From Microbispora corallina (GTDB lineage Bacteria; Actinomycetota; Actinomycetes; Streptosporangiales; Streptosporangiaceae), in NCBI RefSeq assembly GCF_016863035.1, contig NZ_BOOC01000051.1, forward strand, positions 1-58,850: 58,850 nt of DNA, read 5' to 3'. Below the pieces are notes generated by a model. It did no database searches. It was not told the DNA's origin and saw nothing but the letters and a program-made list of their open reading frames with translations. Numbering within the stretch: position 1 is the first letter of the stretch; each line of letters starts with the position of its first letter. Positions 49,533 through 57,007 of this stretch are shown in pieces. The translations under genes were made by a program, and so were the position numbers.

Positions 49533-50519
49533 TCAGCCCCGGCGCTCAGACGGCCGCGACCAGAGGGGAAGCAGGCGGACCTGGCCTGTTCCGAACAGGA
49601 GCAGGGGATCGAGATAAAGGTCTCCCCGGAGGAGGCCGAGGTGGAGGCACGACATCGGGCAATGGCCCGTCCAGTCCTCCATGACGCCGATGACGTCACC
49701 GGCGGCCACGGAGTCTCCGGGGCGTACGGACGCGCGGACCGGCAGATAGGTCGTGCGCAGGCCGTCGGGATGGGCGACGGTCACGACACCGCGTCCCGCG
49801 ACACGCTCGGCGTGCAGCACGATTCCGGAACCGACTGCGCGCACCGGCTCGCCCGCCTCGGCCGCGAGGTCGACACCCCGATGGCCCGACAGCCACCGCT
49901 GTGGCGGCGGATCGAACCGCCGAAGAACGCGAAACGAGCCGGCCGTCGGCGGGCGCCATCTCGTCGCACCCGAGACCGGCCGCGAGGGTCCGGGCGACGA
50001 GAGCGGCGGCACGGGCCGCCCCTTCGCCGCTGCCGAGGTGGCCACAAGAGCGGCCTGCAAAAGCAACGGCTGAGCCCCAGGCGGATCCCCCGATTCCGCC
50101 GCCGATCGGTCCCACGACTCGGGCACCAGCGGGCCTGGCAGCCGCCTCACGTGTGAGCCGGGTACGGACGCCTCCGGCACGGGAGACCCCGGCACCCACA
50201 GCCCAGCAGTGTGGGAGCGGGGCACCGATGCCGGAGGCCTGGAAGCGGGGGGTGAAAGACCCGGCACGGGGACCGATGCCGGAGGCACGGAAACGGGTGA
50301 CCGGAGATCGGGCAGGGGGGCCGACGCGGATGCGGTCACGGCCACCAGAGCAGCCAGCAGTGCCGCCAGGAGAGCCGTCGGCACCGGCGGCACGAGCCCG
50401 CCCGTACGGATCCTCGCCGGGTTTCCCGTGGCAGCCGCCCCGGCAGCCGCCGCCCCAGACCTGGCGAACACAGACCCCACGAAACCAGACCCGGCGAACA
50501 CAGACCATCGAAGACGCAT
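49533..50519 (-). CDS. M23-family peptidase-like protein with altered active site
   Basis: The 328-residue protein has a weak N-terminal hydrophobic segment (about 45-65), a long Pro/Ser/Val-rich region (about 70-185) and a C-terminal M23 LytM-like domain (about 210-325). The zinc motif GHRGVDLA and the last ligand in CLHLGLL are present. The usual His-x-His is Cys-Leu-His, so the catalytic His is replaced. Similar actinobacterial proteins with Cys here exist as far as I recall, so the change may define a subfamily. The start is uncertain; an ATG 75 bases upstream exists. Confidence 0.7.
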   Translation of the reverse strand: MRLRWSVFAGSGFVGSVFARSGAAAAGAAATGNPARIRTGGLVPPVPTALLAALLAALVAVTASASAPLPDLRSPVSVPPASVPVPGLSPPASRPPASVPRSHTAGLWVPGSPVPEASVPGSHVRRLPGPLVPESWDRSAAESGDPPGAQPLLLQAALVATSAAAKGRPVPPLSSPGPSRPVSGATRWRPPTAGSFRVLRRFDPPPQRWLSGHRGVDLAAEAGEPVRAVGSGIVLHAERVAGRGVVTVAHPDGLRTTYLPVRASVRPGDSVAAGDVIGVMEDWTGHCPMSCLHLGLLRGDLYLDPLLLFGTGQVRLLPLWSRPSERRG

Positions 50520-50640
50520 GCCCCGACGATGCGACACCGCCCCGACGCCCCGGCCTGCCGAACCCCGTTCTGGGGATGACGGCCACACGCCCACCCCGGA
50601 CCGAGGCCGCGGCAGGCACGACCCGCCGCGGACCGCGGGC

Positions 50641-50964
50641 TCAGCTGGAGAAGCCCTCCTTGGGCATCTCGAGGTCGGGCTTGGCCAGCTCCTCGATGTT
50701 GACGTCCTTGAACGTCACCACCCGGACGTTCTTCACGAACCTGGCCGGCCGGTACATGTCCCAGACCCAGGCGTCCTGCATCTTCACGTCGAAGAAGACG
50801 TCGCCGTTCTCGGCGGTGCGGACGTCGAGGTCCACGGAGTTGGTGAGGTAGAAACGCCGCTCGGTCTCCACGACATAGGTGAACAGCCCGACCACGTCGC
50901 GGTACTCCCGGTAGAGCTGCAGCTCCATCTCGGTCTCGTACTTTTCGAGATCTTCCGCGCTCAT
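50641..50964 (-). CDS. DUF2469 family protein
   Basis: The 107-residue acidic protein matches DUF2469, a short actinobacterial family found beside rnhB and lepB. It starts MSAEDLEKYETEMELQLYRE and has the conserved core RFYLTNSVDLDVRTAENGDV and the WDMYRPARFVKNVRVVTFKD segment. No function is known. GGAGG precedes the ATG. It is separated from rnhB by 39 bp. Confidence 0.85.
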   Translation of the reverse strand: MSAEDLEKYETEMELQLYREYRDVVGLFTYVVETERRFYLTNSVDLDVRTAENGDVFFDVKMQDAWVWDMYRPARFVKNVRVVTFKDVNIEELAKPDLEMPKEGFSS

Positions 50965-51003
50965 CCCGGTCCTCCTTCTCCGCTTCCCGTCGAGATCGCC
51001 CGT

Positions 51004-51729
51004 TCAGACGACACCGGCACCGACCTCATTCTCGCGCATGTCCCCATCCTGCCCCGTCCACGGGCCCACGTCCGGGATCTGCGACCCACGAGTCACCCTG
51101 GCCACCGTCACGAACGAGAACCGATGATGGGGGCTCGGTCCGTGCAGGGCCAAAGCCCGTCGATGCGCTGGAGTGACGTAGCCCTTGTGCTCGGCGAAGC
51201 CGTACTGCGGGTAGACGCCGTCGAGGCCGTGCATCATCCGGTCCCTGGTGACCTTGGCCACGATGGAGGCGGCGGCGACGCAGGCAGCCACCTGGTCGCC
51301 CTTCCAGACGGCCAGCGAGGGCGCGGGGAGCCCGGCCACCGGGAAGCCGTCGGTGAGGATGTATCCGGGGACGATCCCCAGACCGGCGACCGCGCGGCGC
51401 ATGCCGGCCACGTTGCACTTGTGCAGCCCCCGGGCGTCGATCTCCTCGGGCGGGATCACGACGACGCTGACGGCCCTGGCCGTGGCCGAGATCCGCTCGT
51501 ACAGACGCTCGCGTACGGCCTCGGTGAGCAGCTTCGAGTCGCTCAGCCCGTCGATGTCGCGGCCGAGGACGACCGAGGCGACGACCAGCGGCCCGGCGCA
51601 CGCCCCCCGTCCGGCCTCGTCCACCCCGGCGACCGGGGTGAACCCCCGCCGGGCCAGGGCTCGCTCGTAGCCGTAGAGTCCCGAGTCCCGCCGTACGACG
51701 CTGGGACGCGGGCGATAGGCAGCTGTCAT
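51004..51729 (-). CDS. rnhB: Ribonuclease HII
   Basis: The 241-residue enzyme has the RNase HII motif GVDEAGRGACAGPLVVASVVL with the first catalytic Asp-Glu pair, LSDSKLLTEAVRERLYERI, and KVTRDRMMHGL with the last acidic residue. It removes single ribonucleotides and RNA from RNA/DNA hybrids. The ATG before TAAYRPRPSV begins the family-like N-terminus; a frame extension upstream is not credible. Confidence 0.93.
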   Translation of the reverse strand: MTAAYRPRPSVVRRDSGLYGYERALARRGFTPVAGVDEAGRGACAGPLVVASVVLGRDIDGLSDSKLLTEAVRERLYERISATARAVSVVVIPPEEIDARGLHKCNVAGMRRAVAGLGIVPGYILTDGFPVAGLPAPSLAVWKGDQVAACVAAASIVAKVTRDRMMHGLDGVYPQYGFAEHKGYVTPAHRRALALHGPSPHHRFSFVTVARVTRGSQIPDVGPWTGQDGDMRENEVGAGVV

Positions 51730-51807
51730 GACGACAAGCAGATTACGCCCCATTCCCGGCCCGCGATACGGCCGAAAGCGCCCCAGACGGCAAAGCACCT
51801 GGTCAGA

Positions 51808-52398
51808 TCAGTGGACGGCGCTGAAAGTCTCCGGCGGCGACAGCCACGACAGGCGGGACAGCGGCCAGTAGCGGGCGAAGGCCCGTCCGATCACGTCGTC
51901 CTCGGAGACCGTGCCGAAGTGGCCGTCGTCAAGGAACGCCCGCGAGTCGAGCGAGTTGCTGCGGTTGTCGCCCATCAGCCAGAGCCGGCCCTGGGGCACC
52001 TTCACCTCGAACTGGCGGCCCGACGGGTAGACGCCCGGGTAGAGGTACTTGTTCTCCTCGTCGAGGGGCGTGCCGTTCACCGTGATCCGGCGCTGGGCGT
52101 CGCAGCACTTGACCACGTCGCCGCCGACGCCGATGACGCGCTTGATCGTGTCCTCGCCGTCCCAGCCCTTGAAGACGACGATGTCGCCCCGGTCGACCGA
52201 GCCGAAGGTGAACGCCAGCTTGTTGACCATGACGCGGTCGTTGATCAGCAGCGTCTTCTCCATCGACTCCGACGGGATGTAGAACGACTGCAGGACGAAC
52301 GCGTGCACGAGCAGCGCGACCACGATGCCGCCGAGCGTGAACAGCAGCGTGTCGCGGAATCCGGAGGTCTTCTTGGCCGGGGCCTCGGCCGTCTCCAT
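51808..52398 (-). CDS. lepB: Signal peptidase I (second copy)
   Basis: The 196-residue enzyme has one N-terminal membrane helix (about 18-38), then IPSESMEKTL with catalytic Ser45 and DTIKRVIGV with catalytic Lys86, and the box-E motif MGDNRSNSLDSR. It removes signal peptides at the outer face of the membrane. It overlaps no neighbour but lies 5 bp after the first signal peptidase gene, so the two are co-transcribed paralogues. Confidence 0.93.
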   Translation of the reverse strand: METAEAPAKKTSGFRDTLLFTLGGIVVALLVHAFVLQSFYIPSESMEKTLLINDRVMVNKLAFTFGSVDRGDIVVFKGWDGEDTIKRVIGVGGDVVKCCDAQRRITVNGTPLDEENKYLYPGVYPSGRQFEVKVPQGRLWLMGDNRSNSLDSRAFLDDGHFGTVSEDDVIGRAFARYWPLSRLSWLSPPETFSAVH

Positions 52399-52403
52399 GG
52401 CCG

Positions 52404-53267
52404 TTACCGCCCGGCCGGTCGCCTGCGCGGCCTCAGCCGGCGGCCGAGGGCCACCAGCGGCACCGCTCCGGCGAAGCCCGCGACCAACGGCGCGGCCCCC
52501 GAGGCGACCGAGAGGGCGGGCTGGGCGAAGGTGTCCGGGATCGGCAGGATCGTGGCCCGGTCGAACGGCCAGACGATGACGAACGCCCGGCCCACCACCT
52601 TGTCCGCGGGGATCGTGCCGCCACCCGGGTCACCCTGGTGCGAGCGGGAGTCGAGCGAGACCGAGCGGTGGTCGCCCATCACCCAGAGCCGGTTGGGCGG
52701 CACCGTGACCTCGAACTCGCGGCCGGACGGGGTGTCGCCCGGATACAGGTACGACTTCTCGTCCAGCGGCACGCCGTTGACGGTGATCCGGCCCTTGGGG
52801 TCGCAGCACTTGACCTTGTCGCCGGGGATCCCGATGACGCGCTTGATGTAGTCCTTCTCGCCCGGGACCATCCCGAACGCCGTCCCGACCCAGCGCAGCG
52901 CCCCCGCGACCGGGTTGGACGGCGGTTCGATCTGGACCTCCGGGTCCCAGGAGTCGAGGCCGGAGAACACCACGATGTCGCCGCGCGTGATGTCGCGGAC
53001 GTGGTAGACGAGCTTGTTGACCAGCACCCTGTCGTTGACGAGCAGCGTGTCCTGCATCGACTCCGAGGGGATGTAGAACGCCTGGACCACGAAGGACTTG
53101 ATCAGCAGGGCGAGGGCGAGGGCGACCACGATCAGCACGGGAAGCTCCCGCCAGAACGAGCCCTTCTTGCCGCCGCCCTCGGCGGCCTGCTTGACGTCTT
53201 CGGCGACCACGTCCACCCCGTCCTCGGCGGGGACGGCGCCCGCCGAACCCCGCTCGTCGCTAACCAA
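52404..53267 (-). CDS. lepB: Signal peptidase I with C-terminal membrane helix
   Basis: The 287-residue paralogue has a disordered acidic N-terminus, a membrane helix (about 43-62), IPSESMQDTL with Ser70 and KDYIKRVIGIPGD with Lys142, MGDHRSVSLDSR, and a second helix near the C-terminus (about 253-272) followed by a basic tail. The start is uncertain: a TTG at 53267 is the first candidate downstream of the rplS terminator; the frame is open further upstream but overlaps that hairpin. Confidence 0.85.
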   Translation of the reverse strand: MVSDERGSAGAVPAEDGVDVVAEDVKQAAEGGGKKGSFWRELPVLIVVALALALLIKSFVVQAFYIPSESMQDTLLVNDRVLVNKLVYHVRDITRGDIVVFSGLDSWDPEVQIEPPSNPVAGALRWVGTAFGMVPGEKDYIKRVIGIPGDKVKCCDPKGRITVNGVPLDEKSYLYPGDTPSGREFEVTVPPNRLWVMGDHRSVSLDSRSHQGDPGGGTIPADKVVGRAFVIVWPFDRATILPIPDTFAQPALSVASGAAPLVAGFAGAVPLVALGRRLRPRRRPAGR

Positions 53268-53287
53268 CGCTGCTGAGCCTAAATGAT

Positions 53288-53312
53288 GTCCCCGGCGCTC
53301 AGGGCCGGGGAC
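53288..53312 (-). other. Hairpin upstream of lepB
   Basis: GTCCCCGGC (53288-53296) and GCCGGGGAC (53304-53312) form a perfect 9-bp stem with a 7-nt loop, just downstream of the rplS terminator on the minus strand and 21 bp upstream of the proposed lepB start. It may be a second terminator or part of the lepB leader. Confidence 0.45.
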
Positions 53313-53324
53313 GCGGCATCCCCG

Positions 53325-53362
53325 TGAAAAGAAAGTGGCCCGCGCCATACGGCACGGGCCAC
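53325..53362 (-). terminator. Intrinsic terminator of rplS
   Basis: GTGGCCCGCGCC (53335-53346) and GGCACGGGCCAC (53351-53362) pair at 11 of 12 positions across an ATAC loop. On the minus strand the stem is followed at once by TTTCTTTT. It lies 14 bp after the rplS stop codon and is the best intrinsic terminator in the window. Confidence 0.8.
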
Positions 53363-53376
53363 GACGCCTGCCGCCC

Positions 53377-53742
53377 TTACTTGGCGGTCGGCAGCGCCTC
53401 ACGCTTCTCGCGGATGCGGGCGGCCTTGCCGCGCAGGTCACGCATGTAGTAGAGCTTGGCGCGGCGGACGTCGCCACGGGTCACGACGGTGATCTTCTCG
53501 ATCACCGGGCTGTGGACGGGGAAGGTGCGCTCGACGCCGACGCCGTAGCTGACCTTGCGGACCGTGAACGTCTCACGGATGCCGCCGCCCTGGCGGCGCA
53601 GGACGAAGCCCTTGAACACCTGGATACGGGACCGGTTGCCCTCGACCACGCGGACGTGGACCTCCAGCGTGTCGCCCGGGCGGAAGGCCGGTACGTCGCT
53701 GCGGAGCGCAGCCTTCTCGATCTCCTGGATCTGCGTGTGCAT
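53377..53742 (-). CDS. rplS: 50S ribosomal protein L19
   Basis: The 121-residue protein is a complete L19, with FRPGDTLEVHVRVVEGNRSR, IQVFKGFVLRRQGGGIRETF and the C-terminal RRAKLYYMRDLRGKAARIRE. It sits at the 30S-50S interface. The ATG follows a GAGGAACC-type site. It lies after trmD across a 155-bp leader, as in most actinobacteria. Confidence 0.97.
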   Translation of the reverse strand: MHTQIQEIEKAALRSDVPAFRPGDTLEVHVRVVEGNRSRIQVFKGFVLRRQGGGIRETFTVRKVSYGVGVERTFPVHSPVIEKITVVTRGDVRRAKLYYMRDLRGKAARIREKREALPTAK

Positions 53743-53857
53743 CGCGGCGGTTCCTCGCTCACATGAGCACGCGGAGGTCCACCCGGCCGAACCCGTGGCT
53801 CGGCGACGAGGGGGACACGCGCGCTTGGCTTGATACGTCTGGTCTGCTGCGCCTGGG

Positions 53858-53872
53858 CCGGGCCTCGCCCGG
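53858..53872 (-). other. Hairpin in the trmD-rplS spacer
   Basis: CCGGGC-CTC-GCCCGG is a perfect stem-loop 25 bp downstream of the trmD stop codon. The remaining 115 bp to rplS contain no gene. It may be a partial terminator of trmD or part of an L19 leader; the sequence does not decide. Confidence 0.4.
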
Positions 53873-53897
53873 ACACACGGAAGAGGGCAGCAGCGAT

Positions 53898-54797
53898 TCA
53901 GTCTGCCATATCTTCCGGCCCGGCGCGAAACGCACCGGCGACCCCGCCCTCGTCAGCGCCCTCGGCCCCGACGGAAGCCGGCCCGCCGTCCGCCAGGCCC
54001 TGCTCGTGCCGCCGGCTCTCCTCGTACTCTTCGACGACCCGCCGGTCGTGCTTGTCGAGGTCCTCCCGGCCCAGCCGGTCGATCAGTTCGGGACGCTTCT
54101 CGAGCGTACGGCGAAGGGCCTGGTCGCGCCGCCAGCGGGCGATCCTGCCATGGTGCCCCGACAGCAGGACCTCGGGCACCTCGTGCCCACGCCAGACGGG
54201 CGGCTTCGTGTAGACCGGGCCCTCCAGCAGGTTGGCCATCGCGCCCGGGGCGAAGGAGTCGTCGGCGACGGAGCGGGCGTTGCCGAGCACCCCCGGCAGC
54301 AGCCGCCCGACGGCCTCCACGATCACCAGCACGGCGGCCTCGCCGCCCGCCAGGACGTAGTCGCCGATGCTCACCTCGTCGGCCCGCAGGCGGGAGCCGT
54401 ACTCGGCGACGACCCGGGAGTCGATGCCCTCGTAGCGGGCCGGCGCGAACAGCAGCCACGGCTCCTTGGCGTACTCCAGGGCGACCTCCTGCGTGAACGG
54501 CCGCCCGCTGGGAGTGGGGACGACCATGCGCGGCAGCGCCCGGGAGTCGGCGTCCGGCGCGGACCGGCCCGACGCGATGACCGCGTCGACGGCCTCGCCC
54601 CAGACCTCCGGCTTCATCACCATGCCCGGCCCGCCGCCGTACGGCGTGTCGTCGACCGTCTTGTGGACGTCGTGCGTCCAGTCACGCAACTGGTGGAGCC
54701 GGATGTCGAGGATGCCCCGCTCGCGTGCCTTGCCCATCAGGGAGACGTCGAGGGGGGCGAAGTACTCGGGGAAGATCGAGATGATGTCGACGCGCAT
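53898..54797 (-). CDS. trmD: tRNA (guanine-37-N1)-methyltransferase TrmD
   Basis: The 299-residue enzyme has the trefoil-knot SAM-binding motifs YEGIDSRVV, DEVSIGDYVLAGGEAA and the N-terminal FPEYFAPLDVSLMGKARE. The C-terminal domain ends RRHEQGLADGG and then has about 30 extra acidic residues. It methylates G37 of tRNAs to prevent frameshifting. It is separated from rimM by 12 bp. Confidence 0.96.
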   Translation of the reverse strand: MRVDIISIFPEYFAPLDVSLMGKARERGILDIRLHQLRDWTHDVHKTVDDTPYGGGPGMVMKPEVWGEAVDAVIASGRSAPDADSRALPRMVVPTPSGRPFTQEVALEYAKEPWLLFAPARYEGIDSRVVAEYGSRLRADEVSIGDYVLAGGEAAVLVIVEAVGRLLPGVLGNARSVADDSFAPGAMANLLEGPVYTKPPVWRGHEVPEVLLSGHHGRIARWRRDQALRRTLEKRPELIDRLGREDLDKHDRRVVEEYEESRRHEQGLADGGPASVGAEGADEGGVAGAFRAGPEDMAD

Positions 54798-54809
54798 CGG
54801 ACCCCGCTC

Positions 54810-55328
54810 CTACTCCGCCTCGCCGAGGTCGAGCAGGCCGGGCGGGGGATCGACCACGAGTAAGCCCTTGTCCAGGTCGACCTCGGGGACCAGCGCCTTC
54901 ACGAACGGCACGTACGCCTCGTCCCGGCCGGGACGGCGCACGACGAGCAGGTCCTGCCCGTGGTGGAGGACGTCGGAGACCTCCCCCACGCGTGCGCCCT
55001 CGGACGTCACGACGGCGAGGCCGATGAGCTGGTGGTCGTGGAACTCGTCGGGGTCGTCGCCAAGCGGGATGTCGGCGGAGTCGACGACGAGCAGCGTGCC
55101 GCGCAGGGCCTCGGCCGCGTCGCGGCCGGCCACGCCGTCGAGGGTCAGCAGCAGGATTCCCTTGTGCCAGCGGGCGCGCTCGACCGTGAGCGGGCCGGCG
55201 CCGGCCGGGTCGGTCGCCAGGGTCGCGCCGGGCGCGAAGCGCCGGTCGGGCTCGTCGGTGCGCACCTCGACCGTGACCTCGCCCCGCACGCCGTGCGGGC
55301 GGCCGATCCTGCCAACCACAAGCTGCAC
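54810..55328 (-). CDS. rimM: Ribosome maturation factor RimM
   Basis: The 172-residue protein has the N-terminal RimM domain starting VQLVVGRIGRPHGVRGEVTV and a C-terminal PRC-barrel (about 95-170; LIGLAVVTSEGARVGEVSDV). It assists 16S rRNA 3'-domain assembly with S19. The GTG start has GGAAGG seven to twelve bases upstream. It lies between khpA and trmD in the conserved rpsP operon. Confidence 0.95.
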   Translation of the reverse strand: MQLVVGRIGRPHGVRGEVTVEVRTDEPDRRFAPGATLATDPAGAGPLTVERARWHKGILLLTLDGVAGRDAAEALRGTLLVVDSADIPLGDDPDEFHDHQLIGLAVVTSEGARVGEVSDVLHHGQDLLVVRRPGRDEAYVPFVKALVPEVDLDKGLLVVDPPPGLLDLGEAE

Positions 55329-55409
55329 TTCTCGCCTTCCCAATGCGGCACGTCCGGAAAAAGCACCGGGGGACCCCCGTACGAGGGCCCCCCGGTCATG
55401 AGGTTCTGC

Positions 55410-55652
55410 TCAGCGGACCTCGTCCATGTCGACCAGGTCGATCCGCACGTACTTGCCGTTCGACAGGGCGTTGACGACGGTGCGCAACGCCCTGGCCGTA
55501 CGGCCGCCGCGGCCGATGACCTTGCCGAGGTCCTCGGGGTGGACCCGAACCTCGAGAACGCGCCCGGTGCGGATGCGCCGAGCCCGGACCCGGACGTCGT
55601 CGGGATGCTCGACGATGCCCTTAACCAGGTGCTCGAGGACTTCCTCGAGCAC
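55410..55652 (-). CDS. khpA: KH-domain RNA-binding protein KhpA
   Basis: The 80-residue protein is a single type-II KH domain (HPEDLGKVIGRGGRTARALRT, with the GxxG loop) preceded by VLEEVLEHLVKGIVEHPDDV. It binds RNA, usually together with KhpB, and affects translation or cell elongation. The GTG start is one base after the rpsP stop codon, and GAGG inside the rpsP end serves as ribosome-binding site. The first 24 bases form a perfect inverted repeat. Confidence 0.92.
   Translation of the reverse strand: MLEEVLEHLVKGIVEHPDDVRVRARRIRTGRVLEVRVHPEDLGKVIGRGGRTARALRTVVNALSNGKYVRIDLVDMDEVR
55629..55652 (-). promoter_or_regulatory. Hairpin covering the khpA start codon
   Basis: The arms GTGCTCGAGGA (55629-55639) and TCCTCGAGCAC (55642-55652) are exact reverse complements with two bases between. 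In mRNA this gives a 10-bp stem with a tetraloop whose 5' strand begins with the GUG start codon itself. Initiation would need the ribosome translating rpsP to melt it, so expression should be coupled to rpsP. Confidence 0.65.
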
Positions 55653-55653
55653 C

Positions 55654-56115
55654 TCAGGCCTCGCCTTCCGGCTTCTCCTCGGCGGCGGCGGCCGGGGCCT
55701 CGGCGGTCTCGTCGGCCTTCGCCGGCTTCCTGGCCTTCTTCGGCGTCGTCGCGGCGCCGGCGCTGTCACTGGACAGCGTCTCGCGGGCGGCGGCCTCGTA
55801 GGCGGCGTGGCGGTCGGGCTTGGGCTCGGCCACCAGGAGCGGGGTCGCCGGAGCGGCCTCGCCCTTGAACTTCTGCCAGTCGCCGGTCAGCTTGAAGATC
55901 TTGAGGACCGGGTCGGTCGGCTGGGCGCCGACGCCGAGCCAGTACTGCGCCCGCTCGGAGTTCACCTCGATGCGCGAGGGGTTCTCCTTCGGGTGGTACA
56001 GGCCGATCTCCTCGATCGCACGACCGTCACGCTTGCTGCGGGCGTCGGCGACGACGATGCGGTACTGCGGGTTGCGGATCATCCCGAGCCGCTTGAGCTT
56101 GATCTTGACTGCCAC
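55654..56115 (-). CDS. rpsP: 30S ribosomal protein S16 with C-terminal extension
   Basis: The 153-residue protein has the S16 core (1-85; VKIKLKRLGMIRNPQYRIVV, ADARSKRDGRAIEEIGLYHP) and an Ala/Glu/Lys-rich tail of about 65 residues, as in other actinobacteria. The GTG start is the first of the leftward rpsP-khpA-rimM-trmD-rplS block. A 275-bp divergent region separates it from the DUF4232 gene and holds its promoter, which I could not define. Confidence 0.96.
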   Translation of the reverse strand: MAVKIKLKRLGMIRNPQYRIVVADARSKRDGRAIEEIGLYHPKENPSRIEVNSERAQYWLGVGAQPTDPVLKIFKLTGDWQKFKGEAAPATPLLVAEPKPDRHAAYEAAARETLSSDSAGAATTPKKARKPAKADETAEAPAAAAEEKPEGEA

Positions 56116-56390
56116 GGGTGTGGTCTCTCCTGCTTCAGAGCGTGGGTGAGCGGTGTCTCATCGAGTGGGGCACGATGGGAGCCCGCCCGAGGGACAGGCG
56201 CGACCGGCGGGGGTGAGAGGGCACCCGCATGGCCACGATGTTCCAGCCTGACATTCTGCCAGATGATTCCGTGTGCTCGGCCAAGGGAGGCTCCCGGAAC
56301 GGCGTGGTTTCCGTACCGATGCCGCCTTCCCCCCGGACCTTCCCCGCCGCCGGCCCGAACCGGCGACGCCTTTTCCGCGTCCAACCGGGC

Positions 56391-57005
56391 ATGGAACGAA
56401 CCACGAGCAGGACCCGCCTCGCCGCGGCCGCCGCGCTGGCGCTGGTGACGGCCGCCTGCGCCTCCGCCATCCCCTCGGCCCACGCCGGAGCGGCGGGCTC
56501 CGCCCGGGCCGGAGCCGTCGCGCAGGGAGCCCCCACGGCGACGACCTCCGGGACGGACGAGACCACCGTACGCGCCGCGTCATCCGGAGCGGCGGCGGCG
56601 CGCTGCCGCACGACCGGGCTGAAGGCGCGGGTCGGCCGGGTGGACGCGGGCGCCGGCCAGCGCTACGCGCCGCTCGTCCTCACCAACACCTCGTCGAAGA
56701 CCTGCTGGGTGTACGGCTTCGTCGGGCTCATCATGATCGACGGGCACGGCGACGCGCTGCGCACCCGGACGCGCCGGGAGAGCGTGCGGCCCCACCGCGT
56801 GACGCTGCGGCCGGGGGCGAGCGCCCATGCGCGGCTCCACTGGACCGAGATCCCGACCGGGAGCGAGACCCGGTGCCCCGCCTCCGCCCGGCTGATGGTC
56901 ATCCCGCCGGACGAGGTGGCGCACCTGGAGATCCCGTTCACCGCCCGCCCGTGCGACGACGGCAGGATCGACGTCACCCCCATGGCGGCGGGGGCGACGA
57001 TCTAG
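56391..57005 (+). CDS. DUF4232-containing lipoprotein
   Basis: The 204-residue precursor has a lipoprotein signal (about 1-22, lipobox VTAAC) and a low-complexity stalk (about 25-65). A DUF4232-like beta domain (about 66-200) follows, with YAPLVLTNTSSKTCWVYGFVGL and the Cys pair that encloses the sheet. It is anchored outside the cell; function is unknown. The ATG before ERTTSRTRL gives an ideal signal peptide, so the open frame upstream is not used. It converges on ffh. Confidence 0.75.
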   Translation: MERTTSRTRLAAAAALALVTAACASAIPSAHAGAAGSARAGAVAQGAPTATTSGTDETTVRAASSGAAAARCRTTGLKARVGRVDAGAGQRYAPLVLTNTSSKTCWVYGFVGLIMIDGHGDALRTRTRRESVRPHRVTLRPGASAHARLHWTEIPTGSETRCPASARLMVIPPDEVAHLEIPFTARPCDDGRIDVTPMAAGATI

Positions 57006-57007
57006 TC

